A stretch of 64,000 nucleotides of DNA from Achromobacter deleyi. Lineage in GTDB: Bacteria; Pseudomonadota; Gammaproteobacteria; Burkholderiales; Burkholderiaceae_B. Made by a program: the position numbers and the translations under genes. The stretch lies in assembly GCF_902859705.1 (NCBI RefSeq), contig NZ_CADIJO010000005.1, positions 1-64,000 of the forward strand, given 5' to 3'. Positions 27,300-35,560 of the stretch are shown one piece after another (position 1 is the first letter of the stretch; each line of letters begins with the position of its first letter). The notes below the pieces were generated by a model. The model had not been told where the DNA came from. It saw only the letters and a program-made list of their open reading frames with translations, and made no database searches.

Positions 27300-28313
27300 A
27301 TGCTTCGCAAGCTGTTTTCCGCCGCCCTCATCGCCACCGCTTTCGCCGTTGCCCCCGCCCATGCCGCGCCGCCCGCGCTGGAAATCGGCTACCTGCCGAT
27401 CCTGCCGGACGCGCAGTTGTTCGTGGCGCTGGAAGAAGGCACCTTGCAGGCCCAGGGCGCCCCCGCCCCCAAGCTGGTGCAGTTCCAGAGCGGCCCCGCG
27501 CTGACGCAGGCGCTTTTGGCCGGCCAGCTGGACGTGGCCTACGTCGGCATCGGCCCGGCGCTGGTGGCCAGCGCCAAGGGCGCCGGCATCAAGGTGGTGG
27601 CGTCCAACATCGTGGAACAGGTGAACGTGGTGGCGCTGGGTGCGCTGGCGCCGTATTTCGCGTCGGGCGATCCGGCCACCGCCTTTGCACGCTTTGCCAA
27701 GGACAAGGGCAGAAAGCCCGTCATCGCCAGCTACCCCAAGGGCGCGGTGCCCGAAGCCGCGCTGCAATACTGGCTGCGCAAGCAGATCAAGGCCGATCCG
27801 GCCAGCCTGGACCTGATCTACCAGGGCGAGGCGCAGATCCAGCAGTCGCTGTTGACGGGCGCCATCGACGGCGCGGCCATTCTGGAGCCCACCGTGACCA
27901 CGGTGCTGACGCGTGCGCCGGATTCGCGCGTGGTGGCGCGCGGCTCGCAACTGTTTCCGAACCAGCCCGGCGCCGTGCTGCTGGTGCGCGACAAGCTGAT
28001 CGCCGATCACCCCGAGGTGGTGCAGCAGCTGGTCAACGCCCAGTTGTCCGCCACGGCCCTGCTCAAGAACGACCCGGCGCGCGCCGCCGGCCACGTGCAG
28101 AAATATGTGGGCGGCGGCCGCCTGGACCGCGCCCTGGTGGAAAAGGCCATCCGCAGTTCGCACGACCAGTTCGTGGCGGACCCGCACGCCATCGTCAACG
28201 CCACCGCCGAGCTGCAGACCTTCCAGGCCAGCCTGGGCACGGTCGAGGCGCCGCCGGTGGACGTGAAGCAATTGTTCGACACGCGCTTCTTCGACAAGGC
28301 CGCCAAGCCATGA
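27300..28313 (+). CDS. ABC transporter substrate-binding protein, sulfonate/nitrate/taurine type
   Basis: The 337-residue protein has a signal peptide (LFSAALIATAFAVAPAHAAP) and the SsuA/TauA/NrtA fold: LEIGYLPILPDAQLFVALEEG, then QSGPALTQALLAGQLDVAYVG and the later LLTGAIDGAAILEPTV. It would bind an organic anion in the periplasm for the permease and ATPase encoded next, with 4-base and 13-base overlaps. Alkanesulfonate, taurine, nitrate, cyanate or riboflavin/pyrimidine precursors are all possible; no monooxygenase gene (ssuD, tauD) is adjacent to decide. Confidence 0.85.
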   Translation: MLRKLFSAALIATAFAVAPAHAAPPALEIGYLPILPDAQLFVALEEGTLQAQGAPAPKLVQFQSGPALTQALLAGQLDVAYVGIGPALVASAKGAGIKVVASNIVEQVNVVALGALAPYFASGDPATAFARFAKDKGRKPVIASYPKGAVPEAALQYWLRKQIKADPASLDLIYQGEAQIQQSLLTGAIDGAAILEPTVTTVLTRAPDSRVVARGSQLFPNQPGAVLLVRDKLIADHPEVVQQLVNAQLSATALLKNDPARAAGHVQKYVGGGRLDRALVEKAIRSSHDQFVADPHAIVNATAELQTFQASLGTVEAPPVDVKQLFDTRFFDKAAKP

Positions 28314-29128
28314 GCCAGACCGCCCAGGCCTATGCCGCCCCGGCGGAGCGCCCGCGCGGCGAAACGCCGCCGTGGCATGCCGCCGCGCGCCGCGCCGCCT
28401 ACGGCATTGCAGGGCTGGCGATCTTCATCGGCATCTGGAAGGCCGCGCTGATCTGGCAGTGGGCGCCCCCGGGCACCCTGCCCGACCCGTTCGCGCTGCC
28501 GGCCACGCTGATGCAGGAATGGCAGTCGGGCCGCTTGCTGCCCGCCATCGGTTCGAGCCTGGTGCATTATTTCTGGGGCCTGGCGGCGGGCACGGCGCTG
28601 GGCTTTGCCGTCGGCCTGGCCGCCGCGACGTTGCCGCGCTTTGATCTGATGCAGGCCTACCTGGCGCGCATCCTGCGGCCGATTCCGCCGCTGGCCTGGG
28701 TGGTGTTCGCCATCGCCTGGTTCAAGGTCAGCCATGCCGGGGCCGCGTTCGTGATCGCCATCGGCGTGTTCTGGGTGAACTACTTCGCGACCTACAGCGC
28801 AGTGCGCAACGTGGACCCGCGCTTCTATGAACTGGCGCGCGCCTTCGGCCACGGCGGTTACGTGGCGCGCGCGCTGACCGTGACGCTGCCCGCCATTGCC
28901 CCCGGCGCGCTGTCGGGCGTGCGCACCGGCATCGGCCAGGCCTGGATGACGCTGATCGCCGCCGAACTGCTGGGCGTGCCCGGCATGGGCCAGGAAATGA
29001 ACGCCGCCGCGGGCGTGGGCGCCTACGACGCGGTGGTGGTGTACATGCTGATCATCTCGCTGGTCTACACGATCTGCGACCTGGCGTTTTCCGCTGTCGA
29101 AGGCAAGGTGCTGCAATGGCGTCCGTAA
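28310..29128 (+). CDS. ABC transporter permease, SsuC/TauC type
   Basis: The 272-residue inner-membrane protein has six predicted helices and the coupling-helix motif region ELARAFGHGGYVARALTVTLPAIAPG, the EAA loop that contacts the ATPase. The start overlaps the stop of the binding-protein gene by 4 bases. It forms the channel of the importer. Confidence 0.88.
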   Translation: MSQTAQAYAAPAERPRGETPPWHAAARRAAYGIAGLAIFIGIWKAALIWQWAPPGTLPDPFALPATLMQEWQSGRLLPAIGSSLVHYFWGLAAGTALGFAVGLAAATLPRFDLMQAYLARILRPIPPLAWVVFAIAWFKVSHAGAAFVIAIGVFWVNYFATYSAVRNVDPRFYELARAFGHGGYVARALTVTLPAIAPGALSGVRTGIGQAWMTLIAAELLGVPGMGQEMNAAAGVGAYDAVVVYMLIISLVYTICDLAFSAVEGKVLQWRP

Positions 29129-29856
29129 TCGAGTTTTCCAAGCTGTCCTACCAGCACCCCGGCGCCGCCGCGCCCGTCATCCAGGGCCTGTCGCTGGATA
29201 TCGAGGCCGGCAGCTTCGTGGCGGTGGTGGGCGGATCGGGCGTGGGCAAGTCGACGCTGCTGCGCGCCGCGGCCGGGCTGGCCGAGCCCGCTTCGGGCGA
29301 AGTGCGCTTTCAGGCGCCGGCGCGGCCCGGACGCCGCAGCCGCGCGGTGGTGTTCCAGGACAGCCGCCTGATGCCCTGGCGCACCGTGGGCGGCAATGTC
29401 GGCTATGGGCTGGAAGGCCTGGGCCTGGATCGCGCGGAACGCCAGCGCCGTGTCGACGCGGCGCTGCAACTGACCGGCCTGGCCGACTACGGCCGCCGCT
29501 GGCCGCACCAGCTGTCTGGCGGGCAGGCGCAACGCGTGGGCATCGCCCGCGCGCTGGCGGTCAAGCCCGACCTGCTGCTGATGGACGAACCCTTCAGCGC
29601 GGTCGACGCCATTACCCGCCGCAACCTGCAGCAAGAGCTGATCCGGGTGTGGCAGGCGTCGGGCGCGGCCGTACTGTTCGTGACGCACGACATCGAAGAA
29701 GCCGTGTTCCTGGCCGACAAGGTCGTGGTGCTGGGCGGCCGCCCGGCCAACATCGCGGGCAACTACGCCATCGACCTGCCCCGCCCGCGCGACCGCGCCG
29801 ACCCGGCGTTTGCGCGGCAGGTGGCGGCGATCTCGCATACGCTGGAACACCACTGA
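29116..29856 (+). CDS. ABC transporter ATPase, SsuB/TauB type
   Basis: The 246-residue protein has a Walker A GGSGVGKST, Q-loop VVFQDSRLMPW, signature LSGGQAQRVGIARAL, Walker B LLLMDEPFSAVDA and the H-loop VTHDIEEA. It powers the importer and overlaps the permease gene by 13 bases. The operon ends here, shortly before a convergent MFS gene. Confidence 0.92.
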   Translation: MASVIEFSKLSYQHPGAAAPVIQGLSLDIEAGSFVAVVGGSGVGKSTLLRAAAGLAEPASGEVRFQAPARPGRRSRAVVFQDSRLMPWRTVGGNVGYGLEGLGLDRAERQRRVDAALQLTGLADYGRRWPHQLSGGQAQRVGIARALAVKPDLLLMDEPFSAVDAITRRNLQQELIRVWQASGAAVLFVTHDIEEAVFLADKVVVLGGRPANIAGNYAIDLPRPRDRADPAFARQVAAISHTLEHH

Positions 29857-29895
29857 ACGGCGGCGCCGGCACAGGCCGGCCCGCTCGCCGCCTGC

Positions 29896-29950
29896 GTGAT
29901 TCAAGCGCGACCAAAGTGCGATTCAAGCCCGAATAAAGCGCGATTCACCC
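29896..29950. repeat. Short imperfect tandem repeat between convergent genes
   Basis: The core GATTCAAGC or GATTCACCC recurs three times, at about 29898, 29920 and 29942, with a period near 22 bases and related CGACCAAA / CGAATAAA flanks. It fills the space between the ABC operon and the MFS gene and includes the MFS stop codon. Its function is unknown. Confidence 0.5.
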
Positions 29951-31174
29951 GCGAGACGTCGCGCAGGCCGCCGGCATGGCCGCCTTGCGCGGCAAGGTCA
30001 CGGCCCAGAACACGGCGGCCACCAGGCCCAGCCCCGCGCCCAGCGCGCATACGCCCAGCCAGCCGGCGTGCGCGTAGACATAGGTCGACGCAATCGACCC
30101 CAGGCCGCTGCCCACCGCATAGAACATCATGTAGCCGCCCACCAGCCGGCTGTGCGCCTGCGCGCCGATGCTGAAGATCATGGTCTGGTTGGTGACGTGC
30201 AAGGCCTGCGCGGCAATGTCCAGCAGCAGCACGCCCAGCGCCAGCGCCCACAGGCTCTGGTCCAGGAACGCAATGGGTATCCAGGCCAGGCACAGCAGCG
30301 CCAGCCCCGCCCCGGTGGTGCGCTGGCCCAGGCCACGGTCGGCCAGTCGACCGGCGCGCGCCGCCACCAGCACGCCGGCCACGCCCACCAGCCCGAAGGC
30401 GCCCACCGCGGTATGCGTCAGGGAATGCGGCGGCGCGCTCAGGGGCAGCACCAGCGCCGTCCAGAAAGCGCTGAAGCTGGCGAACATCAGCAGCGCGATC
30501 ACACCGCGCACCTGCAGCACGCGCTCGGTCGCCAGCAACGTGAACAGCGAGCGCAGCAGCGCGCCGTAGCGCAGGCCGGCCGTCGGCAACTCACGGCGCG
30601 GCAGCCAGCGCGCCAGCACCAGCGCCAAGGCGGCGGCCAACACGGCGGACACCAGGTACACGGCGCGCCACCCCCAGAGGTCGGCAACGGCGCCGGCCAG
30701 CGTGCGCGCCAGCAGCAGGCCGATCACCACCCCACCCTGCGCCGCCCCGACCACCCGGCCCCGTTCGGCCGGAGCGGCCAGGGCGGCCGACAGCGCCAGC
30801 AGGCCCTGCGTCATGGCCGTGCCGAGCAGGCCCAGCGCCAGCATGCCGGCCAGTAGCCAGGGGGAATTCGTCGCCCCGGCCACCGCCGCCAACGCCAGCA
30901 CCAGCAGGCCCAGTTGCCCGAGCATCAGGCGGCGCCGGTCCAGCAGATCGCCCAACGGCACCACCAGCAGCAGCGCAAGGGCGCAGCCCACCTGCGTGGC
31001 GGTGACCACGATGCCCACCGCCCCTTCATCCAGGCCGAATTCACGGCCCATGGCGTCCAGCAAGGGCTGGGCGTAATACACGTTGGCCACGCTCAGGGCA
31101 CAGGCCACGGCCAGGAGCAGCACCACGGCGGTGGGCAGGCGGGCGGCGGACGGGGGGTCGGATCGTTCTGGCAT
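29945..31174 (-). CDS. MFS transporter
   Basis: The protein has 12 predicted membrane segments and about 409 residues. Family motifs are YYAQPLLDAMGREFGLDEGAVGIVVTATQ near the N-terminus and LLVVPLGDLLDRRRLML in the loop between helices 2 and 3. It belongs with drug/metabolite efflux pumps of the DHA1 style. An ATG at 31174 with GAGG upstream is preferred over an ATG at 31195. It is divergent from an HxlR regulator and is probably its target. Confidence 0.85.
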   Translation of the reverse strand: MPERSDPPSAARLPTAVVLLLAVACALSVANVYYAQPLLDAMGREFGLDEGAVGIVVTATQVGCALALLLVVPLGDLLDRRRLMLGQLGLLVLALAAVAGATNSPWLLAGMLALGLLGTAMTQGLLALSAALAAPAERGRVVGAAQGGVVIGLLLARTLAGAVADLWGWRAVYLVSAVLAAALALVLARWLPRRELPTAGLRYGALLRSLFTLLATERVLQVRGVIALLMFASFSAFWTALVLPLSAPPHSLTHTAVGAFGLVGVAGVLVAARAGRLADRGLGQRTTGAGLALLCLAWIPIAFLDQSLWALALGVLLLDIAAQALHVTNQTMIFSIGAQAHSRLVGGYMMFYAVGSGLGSIASTYVYAHAGWLGVCALGAGLGLVAAVFWAVTLPRKAAMPAACATSRG

Positions 31175-31187
31175 GGGAGCCTCAATT

Positions 31188-31204
31188 GGTTTCATAACAA
31201 AACC
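31188..31204. promoter_or_regulatory. Inverted repeat in the MFS / HxlR divergent region
   Basis: GGTTT (31188-31192) and AAACC (31200-31204) flank CATAACA. The repeat lies just upstream of the preferred MFS start and includes the rejected upstream ATG. A TATAAT box is at 31227-31232. HxlR proteins bind short inverted repeats at such divergent promoters, so this is a candidate operator; the arms are short. Confidence 0.4.
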
Positions 31205-31324
31205 AGAATGCTAGGCCTTAAGGTTTTATAATGCAACTACAAATTCGCGATTCACGTTGACGTCCAACCGAAGGGCCGCACGCCCTTCCCCAGTGCCGCA
31301 TCGGCCGGCAAAGGTCCGCACGAC

Positions 31325-31774
31325 ATGGTCAAACGCACCAGCCTTGAAGGCGCTTCCTGTCCGGTGGCGCGCTCGCTCGACGCCATTGGCGACTGGTGGT
31401 CGCTGTTGATCGTGCGCGATGCGTTCGACGGCCTGCGGCGCTTTGGCGAATTCCAGAAAAGCCTGGGCGTGGCCAAGAACATCCTCAGCGACCGCCTGCG
31501 CACGCTGGCCGCGCACGGCATCCTGGCCACGGTGCCGGCCTCGGACGGCAGCGCCTACCAGGAATACGTGCTGACGGAAAAAGGCCAGGCGCTGTTTCCC
31601 GTCATCGTCGGCCTGCGCCAATGGGGCGAAGACCACTACTACGGCCCCGCCGAAGCCCATTCCCAACTGATCGACCGCAAGCGCGGCCAGCCCGTCAAGC
31701 GGCTGGAAATCCGCGCCCAGGATGGCCGCTTGCTGGGGCCGGACGACACGCTGGTGCAGAAGGTCGACAACTGA
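31325..31774 (+). CDS. HxlR-family transcriptional regulator
   Basis: The 149-residue protein has the family's N-terminal CPVARSLDAIGDWWSLLIVRDAFDGLRRFGEFQ, including the conserved cysteine at residue 12, then the recognition helix region GVAKNILSDRLRTLAAHGIL. HxlR proteins respond to aldehydes, quinones or oxidants, often through that cysteine, and control divergent genes. The MFS pump next to it is the likely target. Confidence 0.88.
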   Translation: MVKRTSLEGASCPVARSLDAIGDWWSLLIVRDAFDGLRRFGEFQKSLGVAKNILSDRLRTLAAHGILATVPASDGSAYQEYVLTEKGQALFPVIVGLRQWGEDHYYGPAEAHSQLIDRKRGQPVKRLEIRAQDGRLLGPDDTLVQKVDN

Positions 31775-31810
31775 TCGCCTGGATGCAATGCGGGCGCAAT
31801 GCACACTCGG

Positions 31811-32788
31811 CTACGCCGCTACCGCGCCCGGCCAGTGTCCCGTCGCCAGGGCGGTCGGCGAATAGCTGTTGAAGCGCCAGCGCAGGGCCAACGCCCCGGG
31901 CCGCGCGCGCACCCGCTGCACATGCACCCGCCACAGGCGCTCCGCGCCTTCGAAGGCAGCGATCTCCGGGCTGTCCAACACCACTTCGGCGCGGCCCGAC
32001 AGCTGCAGCACGTCGCCGCGTTCGAAGTCGATGAACAGCAGGCCGGCGCGCGGATTGATCACCAGGTTGCCCAGCGTGTTGAAGAAGCGGTTTCCAGAGA
32101 AATCCGGAACCGTCAGCGTATTGCCATCGACCCGCACAAAGCCCGGCTTGCCGCCGCGATGGGACACATCGACGCGGCGCCCGGCGGGCTCGGTGTCGGC
32201 GTAGCTGGTCACGAACAGGGTGTCGGCTTGCGCGATGAGCGCGCGGTCGGCCTCGTTCAATGCTGCACGCTCATGCCCCACGCCGGGAAAGCGCAGCGCG
32301 GGCGAACGCGAGAAAAAGAATTCGCGCGCCTGGATGTATTGCGGGCAGTTGCCGAAGGACTCGCCCACCGAGATATCGAAGCGCTTGCCGTCCCAGGCAC
32401 TGATCTGTCCGTTCATGCGGTTGCGGCGGCGCGAGTGCAGCTCGATGCCCAGCAAGGCGATGGCCTGCCCTGCCCCCAGGCCCGCGGACAGCGGATCATC
32501 GGCGTCGGGCACGGCCGCCACGCGCAGCGTCGTCGGGTCTGGCGAACGCAGAAAGCCCGGCTCTCCTTCCAGCACGCCGGCCCACGGATCGCCCTGCGCG
32601 TCGACCGCGCCGGCCACCACGAAGGGCAACTGCTCGAAGAAGGTCCGGTGCTGGTCGGGCATGTAGTCGCGAATCACCTTGGCGCCGACCTGCGCCATGC
32701 GCTCGGCCATGCCGATATGGGCCTGCAATTGGCGTTCGCCGGCATGCCAGGGCGCGGCGGGGGCCGGGTCTGTGATGGTAGCGTTCAT
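31811..32788 (-). CDS. Pyridoxamine 5'-phosphate oxidase family (FMN-binding) protein
   Basis: The 325-residue protein has an N-terminal region (QHRTFFEQLPFVVAGAVDAQGDPWAGVLEG) and a C-terminal FMN-binding split barrel (NTLGNLVINPRAGLLFIDFERGDVLQLSGRAEV) typical of PNPOx-like proteins fused to ferredoxin-reductase-like or stand-alone proteins. There is no C-terminal reductase domain here. It follows a GST gene by 39 bases on the same strand. The two may form a detoxification unit, which is inference. Confidence 0.75.
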   Translation of the reverse strand: MNATITDPAPAAPWHAGERQLQAHIGMAERMAQVGAKVIRDYMPDQHRTFFEQLPFVVAGAVDAQGDPWAGVLEGEPGFLRSPDPTTLRVAAVPDADDPLSAGLGAGQAIALLGIELHSRRRNRMNGQISAWDGKRFDISVGESFGNCPQYIQAREFFFSRSPALRFPGVGHERAALNEADRALIAQADTLFVTSYADTEPAGRRVDVSHRGGKPGFVRVDGNTLTVPDFSGNRFFNTLGNLVINPRAGLLFIDFERGDVLQLSGRAEVVLDSPEIAAFEGAERLWRVHVQRVRARPGALALRWRFNSYSPTALATGHWPGAVAA

Positions 32789-32827
32789 GGTGGGTTCCTT
32801 GGCGGTGTCACACGCTTGGCCGCGGCA

Positions 32828-33457
32828 TCAGGCTGCCAGCAGCCCGACGGGCGTGGTCACCATCGGCACGAAGCCCGGCAAGGCCTCGATCCGCGCCAGC
32901 CAGGCGCGCACCTGCGGATACGCCGCCAGCGACACATTGCCTTCGGGCGCATGCGCCACATAGGCATAGCAGGCCACATCGGCAATGGTGGGCGTGGCGC
33001 CCGCCAGGTAGCCGGTGGCAGCCAGCTCGTGTTCCATCACGGCCAGCAGCGCGTGGGCCCGCGTCAGCGTGGCCGGCACGTCATAGGGCGCGCCGAACAC
33101 AGTGACCAGGCGCGCCGCGGCCGGGCCGCCGGCCAACGGACCGGACGCCGCCGACAGCCAGCGCTGCACCGCGGCCGCGCCCACGGCGTCTTCGGGCAGC
33201 CAGGCCTGGCCGTTGTAGCGCTTGCACAGGTACACCAGGATGGCGGTCGAATCCGCCACCACCACGCCATCGTCGTCGATGACCGGCACCTGGCCGAACG
33301 CATTCAGCGTCAGGAAGTCAGGCTGCTTCTGCGCGCCACTGCGCAAGTCCACCTCGACCACGCGGTGCGGCACCTGCAACAGGGACAGCATCAGCGCAAC
33401 GCGGTGGGCGTGGCCAGACAGGGGAAAGCTGTAGAACGTCAGGGAAGCGGAGGACAT
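32828..33457 (-). CDS. Glutathione S-transferase
   Basis: The 209-residue protein has the N-terminal thioredoxin-like GST domain ([44 protein letters not shown]) and a helical C-terminal domain. GSTs conjugate glutathione to electrophiles or reduce peroxides in the cytosol. The serine of VVADST would contact glutathione. It lies between a LysR gene upstream and the FMN-binding protein gene downstream, all on one strand. Confidence 0.88.
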   Translation of the reverse strand: MSSASLTFYSFPLSGHAHRVALMLSLLQVPHRVVEVDLRSGAQKQPDFLTLNAFGQVPVIDDDGVVVADSTAILVYLCKRYNGQAWLPEDAVGAAAVQRWLSAASGPLAGGPAAARLVTVFGAPYDVPATLTRAHALLAVMEHELAATGYLAGATPTIADVACYAYVAHAPEGNVSLAAYPQVRAWLARIEALPGFVPMVTTPVGLLAA

Positions 33458-33566
33458 GGCGCAATCTCAAGAATGGAAACGGGCTTCCATCTTGAACCGG
33501 CCCGGCCCGCCAGAGAACCGCCAGCGGGCGCAAGACACTATTGCGAAAAAAAGTGGGTATCGGCAA

Positions 33567-34472
33567 TCAACCCGGCAGCGCCGCCAGGTCTCGCCGCAAC
33601 GCGTCAACGCAGAAATCGACGAAGCTGCGGACCTTGGCCGAGCTTTTGCGGCCTTCGGGGTAGACGACGTGTACCGGTATCGGGGGCAGTTCGTAGTCGC
33701 GCAGCACTACTTGCAGTGCGCCGCTGGCAAGGTGACGGGCCACTTGATAGGACACGACCTGCGTCAGGCCCCAGTCTTCGCAGGCTGCCTTGATCGCCCC
33801 CTGGAACGAGGTGACCGTCAGTTGCGAGGCCATCGGCAGGCGCCGCGGCTGGCCGTCCTGCAGGAAACGCCATTGCGGCCCGCGGCCTTCCATGGCGGCC
33901 GTGATGGTGCAGAACTGCGCCAGCGCGTCGGGCGTGTCCGGCTTGCCGAAACGCTGCAGGAAAGCGGGCGAGGCGCAGACGACGCGCCGCACGTGCCCCA
34001 CCGCGATGGCGGTCAGCGACGAGTCGGGCAGCGCGCCGATGCGCACGGCCACGTCCACGCCTTCATCCAGCAGGTTCACCACGCGGTCCACCAGCAAGGC
34101 GCGCACCGAGACCTCGCGATGTTCGCGCAGGTAGCCCAGCACGGCAGGCATGACGTGCAACTCGCCAAACAGGGATGGCGCGGTGATGTGCAATGACCCG
34201 CGCGGCGCGGCCATGGCGCCGGCGGCCGCGTCGTCGGCCTGGTCGACGTCTTCGAGAATGCGGCGGCAGTCCTGGGCGTAGCGTTCGCCGGCTTCGGTCA
34301 AGCGCAGGCTGCGGGTGGTGCGCACCAGCAGCAGCGCGCCCAGCCGGCGTTCCAGCGCGGAAACGCTGCGGGTGACGGCGGGGGCCGACATGGCCAGGCG
34401 GCGGGCGGCGGCGGCAAAGCTGCGGGCTTCGGCCACGGCCAGGAACACGCTCATTTCTTGGAATCGGTTCAA
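33567..34472 (-). CDS. LysR-family transcriptional regulator
   Basis: The 301-residue protein has the N-terminal LysR winged helix (AVAEARSFAAAARRLAMSAPAVTRSVSALERRLG) and the ligand-binding domain. It is encoded on the same strand as the downstream GST and FMN-protein genes, 109 bases apart, rather than divergently. It is a candidate regulator of those two genes. A weak stem with a T-run may sit after its stop codon. Confidence 0.88.
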   Translation of the reverse strand: MNRFQEMSVFLAVAEARSFAAAARRLAMSAPAVTRSVSALERRLGALLLVRTTRSLRLTEAGERYAQDCRRILEDVDQADDAAAGAMAAPRGSLHITAPSLFGELHVMPAVLGYLREHREVSVRALLVDRVVNLLDEGVDVAVRIGALPDSSLTAIAVGHVRRVVCASPAFLQRFGKPDTPDALAQFCTITAAMEGRGPQWRFLQDGQPRRLPMASQLTVTSFQGAIKAACEDWGLTQVVSYQVARHLASGALQVVLRDYELPPIPVHVVYPEGRKSSAKVRSFVDFCVDALRRDLAALPG

Positions 34473-34505
34473 GGCGTCGTGCCTCCGTGATGGCGTAGCG
34501 GCCAG

Positions 34506-35459
34506 TCAGGCCGAGAGGGCCCGTGGCTGGGGTGCGGACGAGACATTGCTGGCCGGCAGGCCGGGCGTGGCGGGCAAGGCGGCGACGCTGTCGCGCACGC
34601 ATTGGCGCACGATGTCAGCCAGGGCCGCGGCGACAGGGCCGGGTTGACGCTGAGCGCCGTACAGCGACAGCGTGAGGCTGGGCAATGGCGGCAGGCCCAG
34701 TTCGCCCGGCGCCAGCACGCGCAGGCTGGCGGGCAGGCCAAGCGGGGTTCGCACCATCAGGCCCAGGCCCGCGCTGACCGCCGCCCACAGGCCCGCCAGG
34801 CTGGGGCTGATGAACGCCGACGTCCAGGCGATGCCGGCGCGGTCCAGCGCGTCGGTGGCGCGGCTGCGAAAAAGGCATGGCGCCTCGAAGGCCACCAGCG
34901 GCAAGGCATTGGCCGCGCCCGCCCAGGCCAGGCCAGAGGCGACCGGCCCGATCCAGCACATCGGCAGTTCCGCCAACCGCGTTGCGTGCGGCTGCGACGC
35001 ATCGACATCCCACGCCAACGCCAGATCCAGTTCGCCCGCGGCGATACGTTCGAGCAGGTCGGCATTGCGCGCCACGCGCGCTTCGATGCGGACCTGCGGG
35101 TGCGCGCGCGCAAACTGGCCCAGTACCTGCGGCAGCAGGATTTCACCGAAGTCCTCTTGCAGGCCCAGGCGCACCTGGCCCTGCAACTGCGCGCCGCGCA
35201 CCGCCACGGCGGCCTGGTCGTTCAATTCGAGCAACCGGCGCGCGTAGGCCAGCATGGTCTCGCCCGCGTCGGTCAGCGCCAGGCCGCGGCCGGCCTTGCG
35301 CAGCAGCGGCACCCCGGCCTGGTCTTCCAGCTTTTTCAACTGCGCGCTGACGGCGGACGTGGATCGCCCAAGCCGGTCGGCCGCGCGGCCGAAGCTGCCC
35401 AGTTCGACGCCGGCCACGAAGCTGCGCAGCACGTCCAGGTCAAAAGTGATCGATCGCAT
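34506..35459 (-). CDS. LysR-family transcriptional regulator
   Basis: From the ATG at 35459 (AGGA five bases upstream) the protein has 317 residues, with the helix-turn-helix LGSFGRAADRLGRSTSAVSAQLKKLEDQAG and a LysR effector domain. It is divergent from an MFS transporter gene, with a set of TTTTCA/TGAAAA half-sites between the two. That pump is its likely target. The start at 35477 would add six residues with no ribosome site. Confidence 0.87.
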   Translation of the reverse strand: MRSITFDLDVLRSFVAGVELGSFGRAADRLGRSTSAVSAQLKKLEDQAGVPLLRKAGRGLALTDAGETMLAYARRLLELNDQAAVAVRGAQLQGQVRLGLQEDFGEILLPQVLGQFARAHPQVRIEARVARNADLLERIAAGELDLALAWDVDASQPHATRLAELPMCWIGPVASGLAWAGAANALPLVAFEAPCLFRSRATDALDRAGIAWTSAFISPSLAGLWAAVSAGLGLMVRTPLGLPASLRVLAPGELGLPPLPSLTLSLYGAQRQPGPVAAALADIVRQCVRDSVAALPATPGLPASNVSSAPQPRALSA

Positions 35460-35470
35460 GATCGTCCTGT

Positions 35471-35506
35471 TTTTCAAAACCTTTAGTTGAAAATTTCCTG
35501 ATTTTC
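35471..35506. promoter_or_regulatory. Candidate LysR operator with three alternating half-sites
   Basis: TTTTCAA at 35471-35477 and TTGAAAA at 35487-35493 are perfect 7-base inverted arms around nine bases; GAAAAT at 35489-35494 and ATTTTC at 35501-35506 form a second inverted pair that shares the middle half-site. LysR regulators bind such paired sites in divergent promoters. The first arm overlaps the region just before the LysR start, allowing autoregulation. Inferred. Confidence 0.5.
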
Positions 35507-35560
35507 AGAACCATCTTACGAGCGCAGACTGAAACGCGTCAATCCTGCCTGGAACGCGCC

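Noticed and set aside
33541-33575. Possible terminator after the LysR gene (GGGT...ACCC stem and seven T residues on the minus strand)
   Set aside because: The stem has only four pairs and a long loop, too weak to list as a terminator.
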